Part shown: piece after piece, positions 62,216-64,000 of the stretch | Numbering within the stretch: position 1 is the first letter of the stretch | How the letters are laid out: every line of letters starts with the position of its first letter | Notes under the pieces: model-generated | The model's input: only the letters and a program-made list of their open reading frames with translations | Told to the model about the DNA's origin: nothing | Databases searched by the model: none | NCBI GenBank assembly: GCA_008921705.1 | Contig: VFFE01009164.1 | Location: forward strand, 1,633,664 to 1,697,663 | Direction of reading: 5' to 3' | Source: Burhinus oedicnemus | Lineage: Eukaryota; Chordata; Aves; Charadriiformes; Burhinidae | Length of the DNA: 64,000 bases | Made by a program: the position numbers and the translations under genes

Positions 62216-64000
62216 AGAAAGATAAAATGGAATAAGAAATGTAATGCTGGAAGAGCCTTGGGCGCTGTGTTCTCTTCTTCCTTTTGAAAACTGCAAGCCT
62301 GTCTTTGATATGATAACAAATATAAACTGTTTAAAAACACCAAATGCAGAAAAACTGAGACTAGCCTGTCATGGAGTTAATCCATTCTAGAGTGACATAC
62401 AAATAGTGTAACATCCAGCGGATATATGTTATGGAAATATTTTGAATTGGATTTACATGTAGTGAGCAAATTGGAACTTTTGATTTTATGTGATATTGTA
62501 ATGTGCATGTTCTCATATTAACTGAGTGTAATCCTATTTGAAGATAATGAGTTTTCAATAGGCTCTCCAGTCTGAAACTGCATCAGAACGTTTTGATTTT
62601 GACTAGAGAAGGTCCAAATGGACTTAGAAAAAATTGCCTATCTCAGACTTGGGGGTACCCCTCATTTCTGAGGGGAATTTACATATTTTTTGGACAACAC
62701 ATCATCCATAAAACTAACAGAATGATGAGCTTTTCTAGTTTGTTTTGACAGTGTGCTATTTGTTTTGCTCTGTGTTGTCTATAGCCCAAAGCAGAACACT
62801 GGGCTGGATTTCACCTGTTTTAATGAGCATGTCACTGAAAGCATCTTGTAGTTATTTCACAATTATCTGTACATATTTTTAATTCAATTAACAATAAATA
62901 AACAGGAAAGAAAGGAAAATATGTTTGACTGGAATTGATTTGAGAGGTGAGTAATGAAAATAGATTAACAGGTTTGATTTCCCTGTTCTACAATGAAACA
63001 AAGTCACAGAGACAGCACAAAGGGATGCAGGAGAAGAACAAAGAGACACAATGTTTTGGCTGCTTTTTGAAAGTTCTGTGTGTTGGCACACTGGGCATGC
63101 TGAGTACATCACAAGGCATGCTGACACACAAGTCACAGATTTCATCAACTCAAAGGGAAGCAATATTGTCATGTTAGAGGATTATTTTTCTGGTTCTTCC
63201 AGTTAACTGTTTTAGGGGTTTCATAAAAGTAGCTACTCCATGTGGGACTATAACCATAGATGTACACAAAACATTAACAGGTCTTAATTTCACCTCGTTA
63301 GTACATTCCAGTAATGCCTTAAAACTCTCTTTTCCCTTAGGCCTCAAAACGTGGACACTGGTTACATGGATGGTGCATCAGCTGTCTGTGCTGCCAGTCC
63401 TTCCTCAGACAGGGAGTTTAGTGCTTGTAGGTCAGGGCTTCAGACCCCACTGCTCACCTGTTTAGCCTCCACATCCCTTGATAACCTTGCCCTTGACCAG
63501 TACTATCATGGTTTTCTTTGAATTCCACCATATTTGGCCCATGAACACTTTGAGTTGGAACCATTGTTGAGTCCTGAGGAATGCCATATAGCCCTACCTC
63601 ATAACAAAACCTTCTGTAAGCTGTAGTAATACTAATGGTCACTTGTTATAAGATAGGAAGCATTAAAACGGTCATTTCCTGGCCAAAAATTACAGGGAGG
63701 AGAAATTAAGATATCATGTTTGAGGAAATGAACCAGTGTAGGTCCACAGGTGCTCATGATGTTGTATCATCTTATGCCAGCTGAGATCCCATCCAGAGTT
63801 TCTTGGTATAACTTCCAGTATTGTTCATGAAATATTTTTAACCCAGAGTGTCTAGTACTAACCGACAACCACCCACTGAAATCAGAGAGTAATTAATGTG
63901 TCAAGCATGTGTAACTATTACTGCACCAAAGTCTCATATCATCAGAATTTGGCCTAAATTGCATACATTGAGATAGCATACTGATATGGTGCCGTAAAGA
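62216..64000. other. AT-rich unique DNA, no gene seen
   Basis: Only short frames are present, and no recognisable repeat or splice-bounded segment is seen through the end of the window. Confidence 0.5.

Noticed and set aside
1..64000. CRISPR array, operon, phage or defence island
   Set aside because: There is no spaced direct-repeat array, no closely packed genes with ribosome binding sites, and CR1/LTR content shows vertebrate nuclear DNA.

Overview
This window is vertebrate nuclear DNA, almost certainly from a bird. The evidence is a CR1 LINE 3' end with the avian ATTCTRTG-type terminal octamers (7101-7600, minus strand), a solo endogenous-retrovirus LTR of a type I recognise as widespread in Neoaves (16527-17120, minus strand), several fossil CR1 and tRNA-SINE pieces, and AT-rich DNA with few repeats. 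No bacterial or viral gene organisation, operon, CRISPR array, rRNA or intact tRNA is present. Nearly all open reading frames are short chance frames.

Layout. 1-7100 is AT-rich unique DNA with one GA/GT microsatellite. 7101-7600 is the CR1 copy with a decayed ORF2 C-terminus. 7601-13924 is unique DNA with a fossil MIR-like SINE (9965-10085), a spliced-looking segment (9464-9588) and a CpG-retaining open frame (10896-11165, minus). 13925-15560 is a much older CR1/L3-type LINE, and 16527-17120 the LTR. 17121-25200 is unique DNA with faint tRNA-like repeat traces. 25490-26010 holds a fossil RTE-clade reverse transcriptase (minus). 26011-34990 is unique DNA with another SINE. 35008-35136 is the best host coding candidate: a 129-bp symmetric (phase 1-1) exon on the minus strand with good splice sites, followed on the + coordinate axis by a small CpG-rich islet (35826-36215). 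36216-53460 is mostly unique DNA with one SINE, and 53470-54540 is a second old CR1. 54541-64000 is unique DNA with a perfect 12-bp inverted repeat and conserved-noncoding-like DNA near 62.0 kb.

Interpretation (inference): the window is probably a very large intron, or introns, of a minus-strand gene, with one cassette-type coding exon at 35 kb. I could not identify that gene. All recognisable retroelements with a clear orientation (CR1 x3, RTE, LTR) are antisense to the + strand, so they lie in the sense direction of the inferred host gene. I found no new multi-gene system. The items most worth checking are the 35-kb exon with its CpG islet, the open frame at 10.9 kb, and the RTE fossil.
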